The notes beneath the pieces are model-generated. The model made no database searches. It was given only the letters and a program-made list of their open reading frames with translations, and was not told the DNA's origin. From Bacteroidales bacterium (GTDB lineage: Bacteria > Bacteroidota > Bacteroidia > Bacteroidales > Tenuifilaceae), in NCBI GenBank assembly GCA_013141385.1, contig JABFRB010000022.1, positions 156,106-220,105 of the forward strand: DNA of 64,000 nucleotides. Reading direction: 5' to 3'. How positions within the stretch are numbered: position 1 is the stretch's first letter; each line of letters opens with the position of its first letter. The position numbers and the translations under genes were made by a program. Positions 42,858-51,503 of this stretch are shown here, piece by piece.

Positions 42858-42872
42858 ATCGCAATTTGCGAT
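42858..42872. repeat. Dispersed 15-bp palindrome ATCGCAA-T-TTGCGAT
   Basis: This is a perfect palindrome with 7-bp arms, the second in this gap, 135 bp after the previous one. Confidence 0.6.
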
Positions 42873-43045
42873 ATAATTACCCGTGGGAATTATGGGTGAG
42901 TATTTGCATAGTGTTTTTTGTGCCTTCTTCGTGTTTTTTGTGGGATAGCTACCGCTTAAACGTTCACTAAGATTTCACAAAGGGCTTTTTGGTAATCATT
43001 ATTATCTGAGTGAAGTATCAAGAGGATAAAAACCGTTGTTTTTTT

Positions 43046-43145
43046 GTTGCCTAAGTTTCTGGGAAGCAAAAAACAATGGTTTTTTTGTTGCCTGAGTTTC
43101 TGGGAAGCAAAAAACGATTGTTTTTTCGTTGCCTGAGTTTCTGAC
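43046..43145. repeat. Tandem repeat, 41-bp period
   Basis: GTTGCCTGAGTTTCTGGGAA followed by GCAAAAAACAATGGTTTTTT repeats at 43046, 43087 and 43128 (last copy truncated). The period is not a multiple of 3 and the units carry T and A runs, so it is non-coding; reading frames across it are accidental. Confidence 0.75.
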
Positions 43146-43257
43146 AATGGAAAAACTGCTTTTGATATAGGAAATCTTATACCTGATACTTCTGTTATAA
43201 TATTTATCATTGTTATCCGATGAAATTTTGAATGATATCTGTTTTAGAATGTTTATT

Positions 43258-43411
43258 AATATTACGCTGCTCTGCAGCTTAGACTTCTATTTGTAAATTA
43301 CTCACTACAAATATTTTGCTGCTCTGCAGCTTTTCAAGCGGTAGCACCGCGATAATATTTGTAGGAAAAATGTTATCTACAGAAAAATAAGCCCTGTAGG
43401 GGCGTAATATT
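43258..43411. repeat. Nested fold-back element with GCTGCTCTGCAGC core
   Basis: AATATTACGCTGCTCTGCAG (43258-43277) pairs with the right end CTGTAGGGGCGTAATATT (to 43411). An inner pair, CTACAAATATT and AATATTTGTAG, lies between, and TGCTGCTCTGCAGCTT occurs a second time inside. The 300 bp from here to the next gene show nothing else. Confidence 0.65.
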
Positions 43412-43727
43412 TTTCAAAGCCTCGTTGTTAATATGTTTTATGAGATTGTATTTATTTTTATCGGACAGCAGTGAATATTTATAATAGGTTTTTATTTTGA
43501 GTTCGATGTAAGAAACAATGTAATATATAATGATTATTAAGCATCTATCTACTAACCTCCCAAACCCTCCAAATTCGCAGAAACTGGAAGAGTTAAGGGT
43601 AAAATCTTTAAACCAGTAACATTCTATAATAAAACAACAAGGTTTTTGGCTGATACTGTTTAATAATTAACTTAGTACTCCAATTCAAATTGCATAGCAA
43701 TACCGTTTACCCAAATTGAAGGAACAG

Positions 43728-45725
43728 ATGTCAACAAACAAAGAATTACTAGAAAAGGCGCAAGCCTTAAACAATGAAAAAAAGTATTCTGAGGTAATAG
43801 AATTACTCCCTGACAACTTATTGGAAAAATTAAATGATGCTGATTTATATGTAGAAAAAGCACATGCACATCATGGATTATATGAAAATGATTTTTGCGA
43901 AAATGCGGTTGACAAGGCTCTCGTTATTAATCCAAATCAAGCGAAGGCGAACCATTATAAAGGCAATATCTATGTTGATTTAAAGAAATACGATGAAGCA
44001 ATAAGATATTATAATAAAGCAATAGAAAGCAATCCTAAATATGCAAATCCTTACAATGGATTAGGAGATGTTTATTCAGATTTGAAAGAATACGACAAGA
44101 CAATAGAAAACTATAATAGAGCTATTGAACTTGATCCTAAAAATGCATACACTTATACTGAATTAGGAAATGTTTATAAAAGTTTGCAACAATATGACAA
44201 AGCCATAGAAAACTATAATAGAGCTATTGAACTTAATTCCAAAGGTAAATATTCTTACCAAGGATTAGGAGTTGTTTATATTAATCTAAAAGACTACGAG
44301 AAGGCAATAAAATATTTCAATAAAGCCATAGAACTTGATCATAAAGATGCATACGCTTACAATGGATTAGGAAATGCTTATTATTGCAAGAAAGAATTCA
44401 ATAAAGCCAATGAATCCTATAAAGAAGCAATAGAAATTGATCCCAATTTTGCATATCCTTACAACGGATTAGGAAATGTTTATAATAATTTGAAAGAATA
44501 TGACAAAGCAATTGAAAATTATAATAGAGCCATCGAACTTAATCCTGGACATAAACATCCATTCAATGGATTAGGAATTGTTTATAATAAGTTGAAAAAA
44601 TATGACAAAGCCATAGAAAACTTCAATAAAGCTATTAAACTTGATTCGAAGTATGCTCTTCCTTACTATAACCGTGCCATAACATATAGATTTAGAAATG
44701 AGTACCAGAATGCACTTAACGATTTTGAAAAATATATTGAGTATACCGAAGATAAATCGGATTACTTTGCATTGCAAGCCCAATCAAAAATTGAAGAATT
44801 AAATAAATCGATTACCAGTGCTGATTACGGTATTATTGAGCAACTAGTGAAGGGGATTAAAGATATTTTACTGATTAAGAATGGTTCTGTTACCCACTAT
44901 ACCAGCTTAACGGCAGCTAAAGCCATGATTTTAGATGATAGTAAGTTTAGGCTATCTGAATGTGCTTTTCTTAACGACTCATCAGAGGGTAGGGAACTCT
45001 TCAAGTTTCTGGGAATCTCCGAAGCACCAACCAGAAGGAGCGAGGAGAATTGCGCAATGCCATTTACTCGAAAGCCCTTTATCGGTAGCTTTGTTTCGGA
45101 TATTAAGCACGACGATTTAACGCTATGGCGTATGTACGGCAAGGAGAGTAAGGAGGAGGCGAAGGGATGTTCAATAACACTTGATAGTAAAAAGTTGCAG
45201 GAAAGTTTAATGGATACAATAAAATCTGGAAGCAAAAAAGATACTCCCGACATGGTGGGTGATGACTTTAACTTCTATAGAATGGTATACAGAACTCAGA
45301 ATAAAGAGAACTTATTTGTAGTACCAGGAGCTAAAGATGAAGAGAAGGAGTTAAATATTTGTATGAACCAATTAGCAGAAAAAGTAAAGGATTATATAGC
45401 CAATGTCAAAAAGAAATCATATAGTATTAAAGATTTACTGGAGCTGCTAAACTCAATAGCCTATCTATTTAAAAGTGTGGAGTACCAGTACGAGCATGAG
45501 ATAAGAATGGTGGTAAATGGAGCTGGATTAGAGAAAAAGATTAATAGTGATAATAACCAGCTAAGAGTTTACATAGAAACAGTACCCATTAACCCTATAA
45601 TCCAAAAAATCACATTAGGCCCAAAGGTTGAAAGGGCTGAGGAATGGGCAGCTGCTTTTTATTATGAATTAGACAAACAGCGTCTTCACCCTGAAATCTA
45701 TATATCGCATTTGCCGTTTAAGTAA
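43728..45725 (+). CDS. TPR-repeat protein fused to a DUF2971 domain
   Basis: I take the ATG at 43728, which has AAGGA six bases upstream; a TTG four codons earlier is less likely. The protein of about 665 residues has eight to nine 34-residue TPR units at about 40-350 (YDKAIENYNRAIELNPKNAY pattern). From about 385 it becomes a DUF2971-type domain: VTHYTSLTAAKAMILDDSKFRLSECAFLND (the HY.S...ND block), then SFVSDIKHDDLTLWRMYG, GCSITLD, and YEHEIRMV near the end. DUF2971 proteins are of unknown biochemistry and are often found near defence loci; the H-Y, S and E-containing blocks recall ADP-ribosyltransferase-like folds, but that is my inference. It lies after a 1.4-kb repeat-rich gap and is probably monocistronic. 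Confidence 0.82.
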   Translation: MSTNKELLEKAQALNNEKKYSEVIELLPDNLLEKLNDADLYVEKAHAHHGLYENDFCENAVDKALVINPNQAKANHYKGNIYVDLKKYDEAIRYYNKAIESNPKYANPYNGLGDVYSDLKEYDKTIENYNRAIELDPKNAYTYTELGNVYKSLQQYDKAIENYNRAIELNSKGKYSYQGLGVVYINLKDYEKAIKYFNKAIELDHKDAYAYNGLGNAYYCKKEFNKANESYKEAIEIDPNFAYPYNGLGNVYNNLKEYDKAIENYNRAIELNPGHKHPFNGLGIVYNKLKKYDKAIENFNKAIKLDSKYALPYYNRAITYRFRNEYQNALNDFEKYIEYTEDKSDYFALQAQSKIEELNKSITSADYGIIEQLVKGIKDILLIKNGSVTHYTSLTAAKAMILDDSKFRLSECAFLNDSSEGRELFKFLGISEAPTRRSEENCAMPFTRKPFIGSFVSDIKHDDLTLWRMYGKESKEEAKGCSITLDSKKLQESLMDTIKSGSKKDTPDMVGDDFNFYRMVYRTQNKENLFVVPGAKDEEKELNICMNQLAEKVKDYIANVKKKSYSIKDLLELLNSIAYLFKSVEYQYEHEIRMVVNGAGLEKKINSDNNQLRVYIETVPINPIIQKITLGPKVERAEEWAAAFYYELDKQRLHPEIYISHLPFK

Positions 45726-45736
45726 AGCCAAAAAGT

Positions 45737-45771
45737 AAGAGTTCCGAACTTTTAAAAAGTTCGGAACTCTT
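45737..45771. terminator. Perfect hairpin between convergent genes
   Basis: AAGAGTTCCGAACTTTT and AAAAGTTCGGAACTCTT are complementary, giving a stem of about 16 bp with T or A runs on both sides. It sits between a plus-strand gene ending at 45725 and a minus-strand gene ending at 45792, so it can terminate both. The same hairpin occurs at 55561. Confidence 0.75.
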
Positions 45772-45791
45772 ATCACCAATTGGGATAGTAT

Positions 45792-46388
45792 TTATTTCTC
45801 CGCATTTTCCAACATCACCTTAACAACATCGTAGCTTATAGCCCCAAAAATCTCTTCAATATTATCGGTGTAGGTAGAATTATGGCTCATGATAGCATCT
45901 TTAATAAAAAAGGCTTTAAAATCATGATTTTCTGCACCAATGTACGTTGCCAAAACACAACCAACTGCGCTTAATCCACAAAGAAAAACCGTATTGCAAC
46001 CTTTATCCTTTAGCACTCTATCCAATTCGGTTTTATTAAAACCATCGCCGTAGTGCTTTATAACCCTTGGATCGTCAGGTTTTATCTGAACTGTTGTGGG
46101 GAACTCAAAAGCTTCGGAATCGGTTTTAGGCCCTTCAACTAAATCCTGATGATGGATTCGGATAATTGGGAACCCATTCTTTCTGAAAAGATCAATCATT
46201 GCGTTAATCATATACATTCCAACCTCCTTTTCACGATCAGGAATCATCGGTAGGTAGGCGTTCTGAATGTCGATAACGAGTAAAGCAGGTCTCATACGTT
46301 TCGATTTTTGATCCTTAACCTCCTGCGAGTAGCAATTTGCAATGCTAATAAGAAGGGTAAGAATGATAATGGGTAGATTTTTCTTCAT
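45792..46388 (-). CDS. Exported isochorismatase-like cysteine hydrolase
   Basis: The 198-residue protein has a signal peptide (MKKNLPIIILTLLISIANCYS). The isochorismatase-fold triad is present: Asp40 in LLVIDIQNAY, Lys111 in VIKHYGDGF, and Cys144 in GLSAVGCVLAT with the cis-peptide region before it. This family includes nicotinamidases and other amidases; the substrate is not readable. Export is unusual, since most members are cytosolic, and argues for action on an extracytoplasmic amide. It shares a strand with the permease gene upstream, separated by a terminator. Confidence 0.85.
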   Translation of the reverse strand: MKKNLPIIILTLLISIANCYSQEVKDQKSKRMRPALLVIDIQNAYLPMIPDREKEVGMYMINAMIDLFRKNGFPIIRIHHQDLVEGPKTDSEAFEFPTTVQIKPDDPRVIKHYGDGFNKTELDRVLKDKGCNTVFLCGLSAVGCVLATYIGAENHDFKAFFIKDAIMSHNSTYTDNIEEIFGAISYDVVKVMLENAEK

Positions 46389-46467
46389 ACTATTTAATTT
46401 AAAATGAATAATTTTTAAAGAGTGTACAAGTTATCTATAAATATTACTGAGAAGCATTTCTGAAAGT

Positions 46468-46503
46468 TAAAAAATGTGAAGGCTGTTATAAACCTTCACA
46501 TTT
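46468..46503 (-). terminator. Rho-independent terminator (minus strand)
   Basis: AAATGTGAAGG/CCTTCACATTT stem with a 10-nt loop, followed on the minus strand by T runs. It ends the ABC-permease transcript 29 bp past its stop. Confidence 0.85.
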
Positions 46504-46531
46504 CTTGTATTACATATCCTCCATAAAATCA

Positions 46532-48949
46532 CTATTCGTATTTCAACGTTTTAGCAGGATTCATATTCGATGTTCTATATGCCCGAACCCCAATAATAAT
46601 TAATGCTATAAATAGGGTTATTAAGCCAGAAAGGATGAATAACCACCATTTTGTATCGATATGGCTTGCATAGTTTTTTAACCAGCCAGTTGTTGCAAAA
46701 TAAGTTATAGGCCACGATATAACGTTGGAGATAATTAGTAGAATTATAAACTCATTCGACATCAGCTTAATAATACTACCCGATGATGCCCCTAAAACCC
46801 TTCGTATCCCAATTTCCTTTGTGCGTTGCTCTGCTAGGAATGAGGTTAAGCCAATTAGTCCCATACTTGCAATAATAATGGCTAAAATGCTAAGCATAAT
46901 AGTAAACTTTCCAAACTTCTCCTCATCATTATAAAGGCCGCTAATTTGCTGTTCTAGAATATTATACTCGAATGGTCGGGTGGGAACAAATTTGGTCCAT
47001 TTACTTTCAATAAACTTAATGGCTTCTTTGTAGTTGTTCGAGTTTATCCTTACTGCAATAACTTGAGCAAATGCCTGTGGTCTGCGAAACATATCAATAA
47101 TAAAATTATTCAAAGGGCTACGCAACGACATCGCATGAAAGTCTTTAACAACCCCAATAACTCTTTCATCCCCATCTAACGATTTAACCTTTCGCCCAAT
47201 AGCATTCTCATTTGTCCAACCCATGTTTTTTACCATGGTTTCGTTAATCATAACAGCATTTACGGTATCGCTAGGGAAATCTCTGGAGAAAGCCCTACCC
47301 GAAACAACCTTAAAATCGAAAGTTTGGATAAAATCCCAATCAACCAAAAATGCCGGAACATAATAGTCTTCGCCAGCGTTTAATCCCTCAATCTGGTAAG
47401 CTCGTGTGTTATGGTTTACACCAAGTACATCCTCCATTCCTGTAACAGAAACTATATTTTTATCGCTACGTAATTCCTCTTTAAAAGCCTCGTAATTTCT
47501 GAATAGCTGTCCAACGGACTGAAAAGTTATAATTTGATCCTTTTTGAAACCAATTTTTGCATTTCGCATAAAGTTAAGCTGAGCAAAAACTACAAATGCA
47601 CCTATTATTAATCCTATTGAAATTGTAAACTGAAAAATCACCAAACCCCTCCGTGCCGTAACACTTTTTGAGCCATTTTTAAGTGATCCTTTCAGTACTT
47701 TAAGCGGTTGAAACGATGATAGGAATATTGCTGGGTATAATCCGGCAAATAGGCCAACAACTACTGATAAAGGTATGATGAAAGCAAGCAGTTTAGGTTG
47801 GAATAAAAATGAGGTGAGTATATGCTTCCCTGTAAAATTATTTAATCCTGGAAGGAAAATTTCAACAAGAATTAGAGCGATAATCATTGCAAAAACGCTT
47901 TGGATAACAGCTTCACCTAGGAACTGCAAGGCTAAACCTTTACGATTACTCCCAAACACCTTTTTAATGCCAATCTCCTTTGCCCTACCTGCGGAGCTTG
48001 CTGTAACCAAATTCATAAAATTGATACAGGCAAGAATAAGAACAATAGCGGCAATAATTGATAGAATATAAACATACATTATATCGCTATTCTGACGCAT
48101 TTCATACATGTGGTGCGATTTCAGATGTATATCCTTTAAGCTCTGTAGGTAGTGTCTTACATCCTGATTTTGAATGCCAGTGTAGTATGTTTTATAGAAC
48201 TCAGGGAATTTTTTATCGAGCATTTCTGGTTTAATCCCCGGTTTTAACAGAACGTAAGTCCAGCAAGGATTCCAAATCCAACCGGGGTTAAACTGACCTC
48301 TTCCACGGTTGAATTGAATAAAACTTGATAGAGAGGCCATCAAATCAATCCTTAAATGCGATTGAGCTGGTAGATCCTTTATAATCCCAGTAACTTCAAA
48401 GTTTGCAAACTCCTCTACCCGTAAATTTTTGCCAATTGGTGATTCTTTCCCAAAATATCTTTTTGCAGTTGATTCAGTTATTACAATTGTTCCCGGTCTG
48501 GCAAGGGCTGTTTTTGAATCTCCTTGTACGAAAGGAATAGTAAATATATCGAACACGCTCGAATCAGCAAGAACAAAATTTGGTTCATTAAACTTTATAA
48601 CCTCGTTTTTGCTATTCGTATAATCAAAAAACCATTGAGGACGCAAAGCATTGAAAAACCTTACTGATTTCTCTACCATATCTGGGTAAGCGGTTTCAAG
48701 TGTTGGCCCTAATGGGAATGGACATGTTGCTGCATCCTCATTAGCATCGTTAGCGTTGTAAAAGCGGTTAACGCGGTATACTCGATCAGCTTTTTCGTTA
48801 AACCTATCGTAGCTAAGCTCATCGGTTATGTAAAGTACAATAAACATAAAACTTGCTAAACCAATTGCAAGCCCGCTAATGTTGATTAGCGAATAGTTCC
48901 AGTATTTTGCAATATTCCTAATTGCGATGGTAATGATATGTTTAAACAT
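46532..48949 (-). CDS. MacB/FtsX-type ABC transporter permease
   Basis: The 805-residue protein has the Bacteroidetes two-module permease layout. An N-terminal helix (ALRN-like IRNIAKYWNYSLINISGLAIGLA) is followed by a MacB-type periplasmic domain (about 50-280) and an FtsX three-helix block (about 285-430, IVLILACINFMNLVTASSAGRAKEIGIKKVFG). A second periplasmic domain follows, then a final FtsX block (ASMGLIGLTSFLAEQRTKEIGIRRVLGAS). Such proteins export substrates or support peptide resistance and need a separate ATPase subunit, which is not in this window. It is in the usual single-gene form for the group. Confidence 0.88.
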   Translation of the reverse strand: MFKHIITIAIRNIAKYWNYSLINISGLAIGLASFMFIVLYITDELSYDRFNEKADRVYRVNRFYNANDANEDAATCPFPLGPTLETAYPDMVEKSVRFFNALRPQWFFDYTNSKNEVIKFNEPNFVLADSSVFDIFTIPFVQGDSKTALARPGTIVITESTAKRYFGKESPIGKNLRVEEFANFEVTGIIKDLPAQSHLRIDLMASLSSFIQFNRGRGQFNPGWIWNPCWTYVLLKPGIKPEMLDKKFPEFYKTYYTGIQNQDVRHYLQSLKDIHLKSHHMYEMRQNSDIMYVYILSIIAAIVLILACINFMNLVTASSAGRAKEIGIKKVFGSNRKGLALQFLGEAVIQSVFAMIIALILVEIFLPGLNNFTGKHILTSFLFQPKLLAFIIPLSVVVGLFAGLYPAIFLSSFQPLKVLKGSLKNGSKSVTARRGLVIFQFTISIGLIIGAFVVFAQLNFMRNAKIGFKKDQIITFQSVGQLFRNYEAFKEELRSDKNIVSVTGMEDVLGVNHNTRAYQIEGLNAGEDYYVPAFLVDWDFIQTFDFKVVSGRAFSRDFPSDTVNAVMINETMVKNMGWTNENAIGRKVKSLDGDERVIGVVKDFHAMSLRSPLNNFIIDMFRRPQAFAQVIAVRINSNNYKEAIKFIESKWTKFVPTRPFEYNILEQQISGLYNDEEKFGKFTIMLSILAIIIASMGLIGLTSFLAEQRTKEIGIRRVLGASSGSIIKLMSNEFIILLIISNVISWPITYFATTGWLKNYASHIDTKWWLFILSGLITLFIALIIIGVRAYRTSNMNPAKTLKYE

Positions 48950-49199
48950 ACTCTTTTCAATTAAATTATTTATAATTTTTTAATTTAATATGGATATGTT
49001 TAACTACTAACAAATACCATGAATATTTATTTATCTATTTTATAATCATACATTTATATGCCTTTCTGAACTGATTTATATGTACGAAACTGCCCATTAG
49101 CTGTACGTAATCGAACAGGTAATGAGCAGTCAAAACTAAATGCAAATTGTAAGTAGAAATATTAAAGTTTAGTTCTAAAACTATACTTAAATCATTATC

Positions 49200-49985
49200 C
49201 TATTTGGGGTAGTAAAGAAGAAAATCGTACTTAAAAGTTACTACTCCATCGGGTGTAGGAACATCAAACTGAATTTTTCTTGTACCTAAATCGGGAACAG
49301 GGAAATATACCATACCTCTAATGGAATAGCCAGGCGAAAGGGTTGTTTTCCGAAGCGAAGCCGTTTCCCAAGTATTACGATTATCATTAAGCGATATAAT
49401 CTGGTTCTCAGTACCAATCTGATTAATAGCAGTAGTTCCAAGAGCCAAATCAACACCAACTTCCACTAAATCGGTATTGTTAACAGAATTATTTGAATTA
49501 CCAGAATTTGAATTTTTCATATCGGTATTTGAGGCAACAATTGCCAAAGGTATTGCCGCTGCGAATATAGCTACTGCCGCTATTTGTGAGTTTTTCCGAG
49601 ATGCTTCGGCTCTAGAGTTATCCATATCTATTTTCAGAAGTTCAGCCTCGGGATCAATGGCGTGGATGGGAACATTATCGTAAATCACACTTTGCGATAC
49701 ATTGTTCCAACGCCCAGCGTAAAATTTTATATCTTCGGGAGCAACAAGAAAATCAACCCCTTTGCTATTAATTACCTCGATATCAAATATTATATACTTT
49801 TCGTTATTACCGTAGTATGATGCATGAACCTCATAGTCTCCCTTTTTATAGCTAACATACTCCTTCCCTTTCTCCCATGTGGTTTGAGTCTCCTCTGGTT
49901 TAAATCGCATAATAGGCTTTGGCGAAAAACATGAGGTAAGCATTGCAAGAACTGCAATAACAATAGCGGTTTTATAAGTTTTCAT
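49200..49985 (-). CDS. Hypothetical lipoprotein
   Basis: I choose the ATG at 49985, giving MKTYKTAIVIAVLAMLTSC with lipobox LTSC; an upstream ATG would add nine residues before the signal. The protein of about 261 residues is mostly beta at the ends (YEVHASYYGNNEKYIIFDIE; PVPDLGTRKIQFDVPTPDGV). In the middle it has an Ala-rich hydrophobic helix (IAAVAIFAAAIPLAIVA) followed by an Asn/Ser linker. No family is recognised. It is a likely periplasmic lipoprotein. The 214-bp gap to its downstream neighbour at 48950-49199 shows nothing clear. Confidence 0.75.
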   Translation of the reverse strand: MKTYKTAIVIAVLAMLTSCFSPKPIMRFKPEETQTTWEKGKEYVSYKKGDYEVHASYYGNNEKYIIFDIEVINSKGVDFLVAPEDIKFYAGRWNNVSQSVIYDNVPIHAIDPEAELLKIDMDNSRAEASRKNSQIAAVAIFAAAIPLAIVASNTDMKNSNSGNSNNSVNNTDLVEVGVDLALGTTAINQIGTENQIISLNDNRNTWETASLRKTTLSPGYSIRGMVYFPVPDLGTRKIQFDVPTPDGVVTFKYDFLLYYPK

Positions 49986-50272
49986 TGTAATATTTTTTGT
50001 TTTTAATAGCACAAATATTAATATCCTAATTTCCGATATCTAGCAAATATACTGCCAAAAAGGATTTTCCTTTGGTTAAAAAACACTATACTCCAATAAA
50101 ATGTTGATTGGTAGGTGTTTTTAAAGATATATTAATATGCAATTTGTGATGGTTGTATGTATTAAAAGGATTAAGTAGCCTGAGTTTTGAGGATTAATAA
50201 ATATGGGTATATTTGTATATAGGGATGTCAAAAACTAGACCTATAATAAATTAGGTGTAAGCCAATGATATC

Positions 50273-51382
50273 ATGAAACATATAATTACCAAAATACTTG
50301 AATTAATTCACTCAAATAGAGAAGGAGATTATTGGGATTTCAAAAGAGAGCCGCATGACAATAAAGCGTCTTTATTACATGATATAATATGTTTATCCAA
50401 TTCTTTACATAAAGGTGAAAAATATTTGATTATTGGCGTTGCAGACCCAACTGAAAATTGTGAAATAATCGGATTGACTAAAGGACAAGAAAATAGAAAG
50501 AATCAATCAAATCTTATAGATTTTTTGCGTAACAAACCATTTGCGGGAGGAATAAGACCTGAAATAGAAATTGAAACGATTTTATTAAATAGCTTAGAAG
50601 TTGATGTTATAAAAATTAAGGATAATCCATATAAACCTTATTATTTAACATCTGACATACGTGATAAAGACAAATGTGTAAAAGCACATCATATTTATAC
50701 GAGAGTAGTTGATACAAATACACCAATAGATTCTTTTGCAGATTTGTATCATGTCGAAAAAATGTGGTATCAGAGATTTGGACTAGATTTAAATCCTTCA
50801 GAAAGATTTAAAAAACTTTTACTTAGACCAGATGAGTGGTTTGAGGATTTTGGAAATGTGGAATATGCTTATCATAAAGATTTCCCTGAATTTAGAATAG
50901 AGGTCTCAGAGCCAAACGAAATGTGGGAGCCATTCTGTGAGTTTTATCCAAACAACAAAGGTTATTATGGAAAAGCCTTATTTAAATACCAATTAAATAC
51001 ACTTTTTGAACTAACTTATATCTATTGTGATGAAATGAGAATAATGCTTGCCAATCCAAGTTCAAGATATGTCAAAATAGGAAATGAAGAACAATGGTTC
51101 TACTATTACGATTTGAGCACTTGGGATGGAATATTTCTTCAATTTTTACTTCGCAAAAAGATACATTTTGGTTCACGTGGATTAGGTGCACCGTTTTTAA
51201 TTTTTAATAACAATGACAAAGTGAATGAATTCCAGAAATATTTAGAAAACAATAAATCAGTTATTGATTCACTGCAACCTGACTGTGTTCCTACTCAGAG
51301 AAAGAAAGAGTATAATTCTGTTGTAAGTTTAGAATTTCTGTGTAAAGCAAAAATGATATTTGAAAAAATGGACTACACCTAA
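50273..51382 (+). CDS. Schlafen AlbA_2-domain protein
   Basis: The 369-residue protein has an N-terminal AlbA_2 (Schlafen-type, formerly AAA_4) domain at about 8-145. Its signs are REGDYWDFKREPHDNKASLLHDIICLSNS, YLIIGVADPTENCEIIGLTKG, the long AlbA strand, and IYTRVVDTNTP. In this family the E/D..D.K residues of the first motif recall the Schlafen nuclease site. The C-terminal half (about 160-369) is unrecognised. Related proteins act as regulators or as defence effectors; no function is proven for this one. It is flanked by inverted TTAGGTGT (50251-50258) and ACACCTAA (51375-51382, overlapping the stop), and its base composition is AT-rich. This suggests a mobile single-gene cassette. Confidence 0.75.
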   Translation: MKHIITKILELIHSNREGDYWDFKREPHDNKASLLHDIICLSNSLHKGEKYLIIGVADPTENCEIIGLTKGQENRKNQSNLIDFLRNKPFAGGIRPEIEIETILLNSLEVDVIKIKDNPYKPYYLTSDIRDKDKCVKAHHIYTRVVDTNTPIDSFADLYHVEKMWYQRFGLDLNPSERFKKLLLRPDEWFEDFGNVEYAYHKDFPEFRIEVSEPNEMWEPFCEFYPNNKGYYGKALFKYQLNTLFELTYIYCDEMRIMLANPSSRYVKIGNEEQWFYYYDLSTWDGIFLQFLLRKKIHFGSRGLGAPFLIFNNNDKVNEFQKYLENNKSVIDSLQPDCVPTQRKKEYNSVVSLEFLCKAKMIFEKMDYT

Positions 51383-51500
51383 CAGCGTATTTATTGTATT
51401 TGGGCAGATGACGCATTTGGAGGGTTAGTAGTTTGCTAGGTTTACTATCGGGTGACGAGTCAGCAGTTTTAACCGCCCAAACAGCACTAATTATTAGTAC
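51375..51500. other. Possible recombination-site-like hairpin after the AlbA_2 gene
   Basis: ACCTAAC overlaps the gene's stop codon and is followed by GTATTTATTGTATTTGGGC. GCCCAAACAGCAC follows about 70 bp later, so TTTGGGC and GCCCAAA form a long-loop stem. An upstream TTAGGTGT mirrors the ACACCTAA. The layout resembles an integron attC site but no clean GTTRRRY end is visible. Confidence 0.3.
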
Positions 51501-51503
51501 CTT

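Noticed and set aside
42515-42970. 151-codon plus-strand frame in the repeat-rich gap
   Set aside because: It runs through fold-back arms and two palindromes, has mixed composition and no recognisable domain.
42956-43210. 84-codon minus-strand frame over the 41-bp repeats
   Set aside because: The repeat period is not a multiple of three, so the frame changes between units; not a protein repeat.
43672-43869. 65-codon minus-strand frame at the start of the TPR-DUF2971 gene
   Set aside because: It is antisense to the gene's 5' end and has no support of its own.
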